Positions 60,749-64,000 of a DNA stretch of 64,000 bases are shown piece after piece (positions within the stretch are counted from its first letter, which is position 1; each line of letters opens with the position of its first letter). A model generated the notes under the pieces. It had not been told where the DNA came from and did not search any database. It worked only from the letters and a program-made list of their open reading frames with translations. Origin of the DNA: Bordetella genomosp. 5 (GTDB lineage Bacteria; Pseudomonadota; Gammaproteobacteria; Burkholderiales; Burkholderiaceae_B); the NCBI RefSeq assembly GCF_002261475.1, contig NZ_NEVN01000001.1, positions 682,001 to 746,000 of the forward strand, written 5' to 3'. Made by a program: the position numbers and the translations under genes.

Positions 60749-63013
60749 ATGGACTTCAAGGATTGGCGCCGGCGCCGCATTTCCGAACCCGCATTCCGCT
60801 GGGCGCGCGCGGCGCTGCCCGGCCTGTCGGACACGGAGCGCGAGGCGATCGAGGCCGGTGATGTCTGGTGGGACGGCGATCTGTTCACGGGCAACCCCGA
60901 CTGGAATCGACTGCTGGCCGTGCCGCCTGCCACGCTCACCACCGAGGAGCAGGCCTTCATCGACGGGCCGGTGGCCGAGTTGTGCGGCATGCTCGACGAA
61001 TGGGACATCACCTGGAAGCGGCGCGATCTGCCGCCCGAGGTCTGGGCCTTTCTCCGCGCGCATCGCTTTTTCGGCATGATCATCCCGAAGGAATACGGCG
61101 GGCTGGGCTTCTCGCCCTACGCGCATTCCGAGGTGGTGCGGCGCATTTCCGCGTGGTCCATTACGGCCGGCGTGACCGTGATGGTGCCCAACTCGCTCGG
61201 ACCCGGCGAGCTGCTGATGCAGTTCGGCACCGACGCGCAGCGCGAGTTCTGGCTGCCGCGCCTGGCCGATGGCAGCGAGATCCCGTGCTTCGGCCTCACC
61301 AGCCCCGAGGCCGGATCCGACGCCGCGTCCATGACCGACACGGGCGTCGTGTGCCGTCAGGTCGTCGACGGCCAGGAGCTGCTCGGCATCCGCCTCAACT
61401 GGCACAAGCGCTACATCACGCTGGGCCCGGTCGCGACCGTGCTCGGCCTTGCCTTCAAATTGCAGGACCCCGACGGCTTGCTGGGCGGCGCCGTGGATAT
61501 CGGCATCTCGGTGGCGCTCGTGCCGACCGATGCGCCGGGCGTGGAGATCGGGCGGCGTCATCTGCCGTCGATGCAGGTGTTCCAGAACGGGCCCAATCGC
61601 GGGCGTGACGTGTTCGTGCCCATCGAAGCGCTCGTCGGCGGGCCGGCCCGCGCCGGTCAGGGCTGGCAGATGCTGATGAGCGCGCTGGCGGCAGGACGCG
61701 GCATTTCGCTGCCCTCGCTGTCGGCGGCCGGCGCGGTGATGTCGGCCCACGCCACCGGCATGTACGCGCGGGTGCGGCGTCAGTTCAATATTCCGGTAGG
61801 GCAGTTCGAGGGCGTGCAGGAGAAGCTCGCGCGTCTGGCCGGCAACGCCTATTTGGTCGAAGCGGCGCGGCGCCTGACCTGCGCGGCGCTCAATCAAGGC
61901 CACAAGCCGGCCGTCGTGTCGGCCATCATGAAATACCACGCCACGGAGCGCCTGCGCGTGTCCGTGAACGACGCGATGGACGTGCACGCCGGCAAGGCGG
62001 TGATCGACGGCCCGCACAACTATCTCGGCTCGCTGTATCGCGCGCTGCCGATCGCGATCACGGTGGAGGGCGCCAACATCCTCACGCGCTGCCTGATCGT
62101 GTTCGGCCAGGGGGCGATCCGCGCCCATCCGTATCTGATGAAAGAAGTGCTGGCGCTGGGCGATGCCGACGAGCGCGAGGGTCAGCGCGTGTTCGATCAG
62201 GTGTTCTGGCAGCACATGCGGCATACGGCCGGCACGGCGTTGCGCGCCTGGGGCCGTGCCTGGACCGGCGGCCTGCTGGCACCCGCGCCCGCGGCGGGCC
62301 CGGTCACGCGGCATTACCGTCAGCTCAGCCGCTATGCGGCGGGCTTCGCGCTGCTGGCCGACGCGGCCATGGGGCTGCTGGGCGGCGCGCTCAAGCGGCG
62401 CGAAATGATTTCGGCCCGATTGGGCGATGTGTTGTCCGAGCTGTATCTGCTGTCGGCCGTGCTCAAGCGCTGGGACGACGAAGGCCGCCATCATGCCGAT
62501 CTGCCGCTGGTGGCGTGGTGCATGGAGGAGGGGAAGCTGCGCATCGAACAGGCGCTCGACCAGGTGCTGGCCAATCTGCCGAACCGGCCGGTCGCGGTGC
62601 TGTTGCGCACTCTGATCCTGCCGGTGCGCACGGCGCGGGGGCCGTCGGATGCGCTCACGCGCGAATGCGCGGCATTCCTGATCGAACCCTCGCGTACGCG
62701 GGACCGGCTGTCGGCCGATCTGGTGCGGGGCGGCGGCAGCGATGCGCTGGGTCAGCTCGAAGAGGCGTTCAGGGATGTGTGCGCCGTGCAGAGTCTGCAA
62801 GACCGGCTGCGGCGCGAGGGCGTGCGCAATTGGCGCGATGCCCATCTGGGCGGCGCCATCACCGATGAGCAGGTGGAGGCCTTGATGGCGGCCGAAGCGG
62901 CCGTCGCGCGGGTGGTGGCGGTGGACGATTTCGCACCCGACGAGCTCACGCCGCCGGGCGCGGGGTTCAGTCGTCCTGGTTCGGATCCAGATCCGGAAAC
63001 AGCACCTCGGTAA
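60749..63013 (+). CDS. fadE: Acyl-CoA dehydrogenase FadE
   Basis: A protein of 754 residues. The FadE-specific N terminus ([40 protein letters not shown]) precedes the dehydrogenase core ([56 protein letters not shown]) and an extra C-terminal DUF1974-type domain. It oxidises acyl-CoA to trans-2-enoyl-CoA with FAD in beta-oxidation. The last 47 bp overlap the end of the peptide-deformylase gene on the other strand. Confidence 0.95.
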   Translation: MDFKDWRRRRISEPAFRWARAALPGLSDTEREAIEAGDVWWDGDLFTGNPDWNRLLAVPPATLTTEEQAFIDGPVAELCGMLDEWDITWKRRDLPPEVWAFLRAHRFFGMIIPKEYGGLGFSPYAHSEVVRRISAWSITAGVTVMVPNSLGPGELLMQFGTDAQREFWLPRLADGSEIPCFGLTSPEAGSDAASMTDTGVVCRQVVDGQELLGIRLNWHKRYITLGPVATVLGLAFKLQDPDGLLGGAVDIGISVALVPTDAPGVEIGRRHLPSMQVFQNGPNRGRDVFVPIEALVGGPARAGQGWQMLMSALAAGRGISLPSLSAAGAVMSAHATGMYARVRRQFNIPVGQFEGVQEKLARLAGNAYLVEAARRLTCAALNQGHKPAVVSAIMKYHATERLRVSVNDAMDVHAGKAVIDGPHNYLGSLYRALPIAITVEGANILTRCLIVFGQGAIRAHPYLMKEVLALGDADEREGQRVFDQVFWQHMRHTAGTALRAWGRAWTGGLLAPAPAAGPVTRHYRQLSRYAAGFALLADAAMGLLGGALKRREMISARLGDVLSELYLLSAVLKRWDDEGRHHADLPLVAWCMEEGKLRIEQALDQVLANLPNRPVAVLLRTLILPVRTARGPSDALTRECAAFLIEPSRTRDRLSADLVRGGGSDALGQLEEAFRDVCAVQSLQDRLRREGVRNWRDAHLGGAITDEQVEALMAAEAAVARVVAVDDFAPDELTPPGAGFSRPGSDPDPETAPR

Positions 63014-63500
63014 AGCCGAACTGCGAGTAGTCTTCGATGCGCGAGGGGTAGAGCCGGCCGATCAGATGATCGCACTCGTGCTGTACCACGCGCGCATGGA
63101 AGCCTTCGGCTTCGCGCTCGATGGGATTGCCATCGGGATCGAAGCCGCTGTAGCGGATATGGCGCCAGCGCGGCACCAGGCCACGCAGGCCCGGCACCGA
63201 CAGGCAGCCTTCCCAGCCGCTTTCGCGCTCGTCGGAGAGGGGCGTGATGACCGGGTTGCACAGCACGGTCTGCGGCACCGCAGGAGCGTCCGGGTAGCGC
63301 GGGTTGCGCTCGAAACCGAAGATCACCAGTTGCAGGTCCACGCCGATCTGCGGCGCGGCCAGACCCACGCCGTTGGCATGGATCATGGTCTCGAACATGT
63401 CGTCGATCAGCGCGCGCAGCTCGGGCGTGCCGAAGCGCTCGACCGGCGGCGCCACGCGCAGCAGGCGCGGGTCGCCCATCTTCAGGATCGGGTGGATCAT
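62967..63500 (-). CDS. def: Peptide deformylase
   Basis: A protein of 177 residues. The three motifs [18 protein letters not shown] and the metal-binding HECDHL (seen as [15 protein letters not shown]) are complete. It removes the formyl group from nascent proteins. The C-terminal extension DLDPNQDD is short. Its 3' end overlaps fadE tail-to-tail by 47 bp. It may be a second deformylase copy, as no fmt gene is beside it. Confidence 0.95.
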   Translation of the reverse strand: MIHPILKMGDPRLLRVAPPVERFGTPELRALIDDMFETMIHANGVGLAAPQIGVDLQLVIFGFERNPRYPDAPAVPQTVLCNPVITPLSDERESGWEGCLSVPGLRGLVPRWRHIRYSGFDPDGNPIEREAEGFHARVVQHECDHLIGRLYPSRIEDYSQFGFTEVLFPDLDPNQDD

Positions 63501-63515
63501 GACGGCGCGCTCCGA

Positions 63516-63911
<396 letters not shown>

Positions 63912-64000
63912 GGAGGTGTCCTTTTTTGCACAATTGAAGCCAGGCCTCAATCGTAGCAGTTGCGCCCGCCGCCACGCCACGCCGCCGCGTCAGGGGAACG

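Overview
The window is G+C-rich chromosomal DNA of a betaproteobacterium. Gene content and protein style suggest order Burkholderiales, most like Alcaligenaceae (Bordetella/Achromobacter relatives), but this is inferred from recognised families and no search was run. Most of it is ordinary core genome: MgtE (partial), a thioesterase, YeiH with a LysR regulator, an AraC/MFS pair, an M20 peptidase, acyl-CoA ligase, inositol monophosphatase, MnmC, a family-31 glycosidase-like protein, MetNIQ, a family 9 glycosyltransferase, FecR-like protein, RidA/SoxR, Tag, AsmA, an MCP, OmpA-like lipoprotein, PhhB, the MurU/AmgK and LptD-SurA-RsmA envelope cluster, glycerate kinase, pyruvate kinase, an SpmAB fusion, FadE, peptide deformylase and GloA.

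Two accessory regions interrupt it. Island 1 (about 16993-27418) is visibly lower in G+C and lies between two 117-bp direct repeats (108/117 identical). The right repeat is the native 5' region of the glycosyltransferase gene at 27415. Island 1 carries plasmid-type debris (a ParB-like tail; a TraI helicase cut off at the right junction and frameshifted), a Phd/VapC toxin-antitoxin pair with a perfect operator palindrome, two decayed nucleotide-modification-associated (Nmad-like) genes, and an intact leftward gene set: HTH regulator, YaaW-like protein with a zinc ribbon, a 37-codon membrane peptide, a coiled-coil/NYN-PIN ribonuclease and a PD-(D/E)XK-like protein. A rightward two-gene unit of unknown function faces this set.

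Island 2 (35091-43002) is inserted in tRNA-Lys(CUU), with 51-bp att repeats (50/51 identical). It has a broken tyrosine integrase (G10 frameshift plus in-frame TAA), a ParDE-like pair, a phage-type Ser/Thr phosphatase behind a 16-bp perfect palindrome, a start-less replication-protein remnant, small unknown genes, and a two-gene unit. That unit is an OLD-family ATPase/TOPRIM nuclease followed by an unrecognised 366-residue protein with a possible D...QxK nuclease core.

The best candidates for undescribed systems are the island 1 leftward operon and the island 2 OLD-plus-partner pair. Both look like anti-phage or plasmid-conflict modules by composition and location, but no function is shown by sequence alone. 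Other notable items are a 55-copy perfect-phase 7-bp tandem array (29161-29545), a textbook SoxR promoter with 19-bp spacer pointing at ridA, a family-31 glycosidase with altered catalytic motifs, and a chemoreceptor with a long Ala/Pro tail ending in a CheR/CheB-tether-like DWESF.
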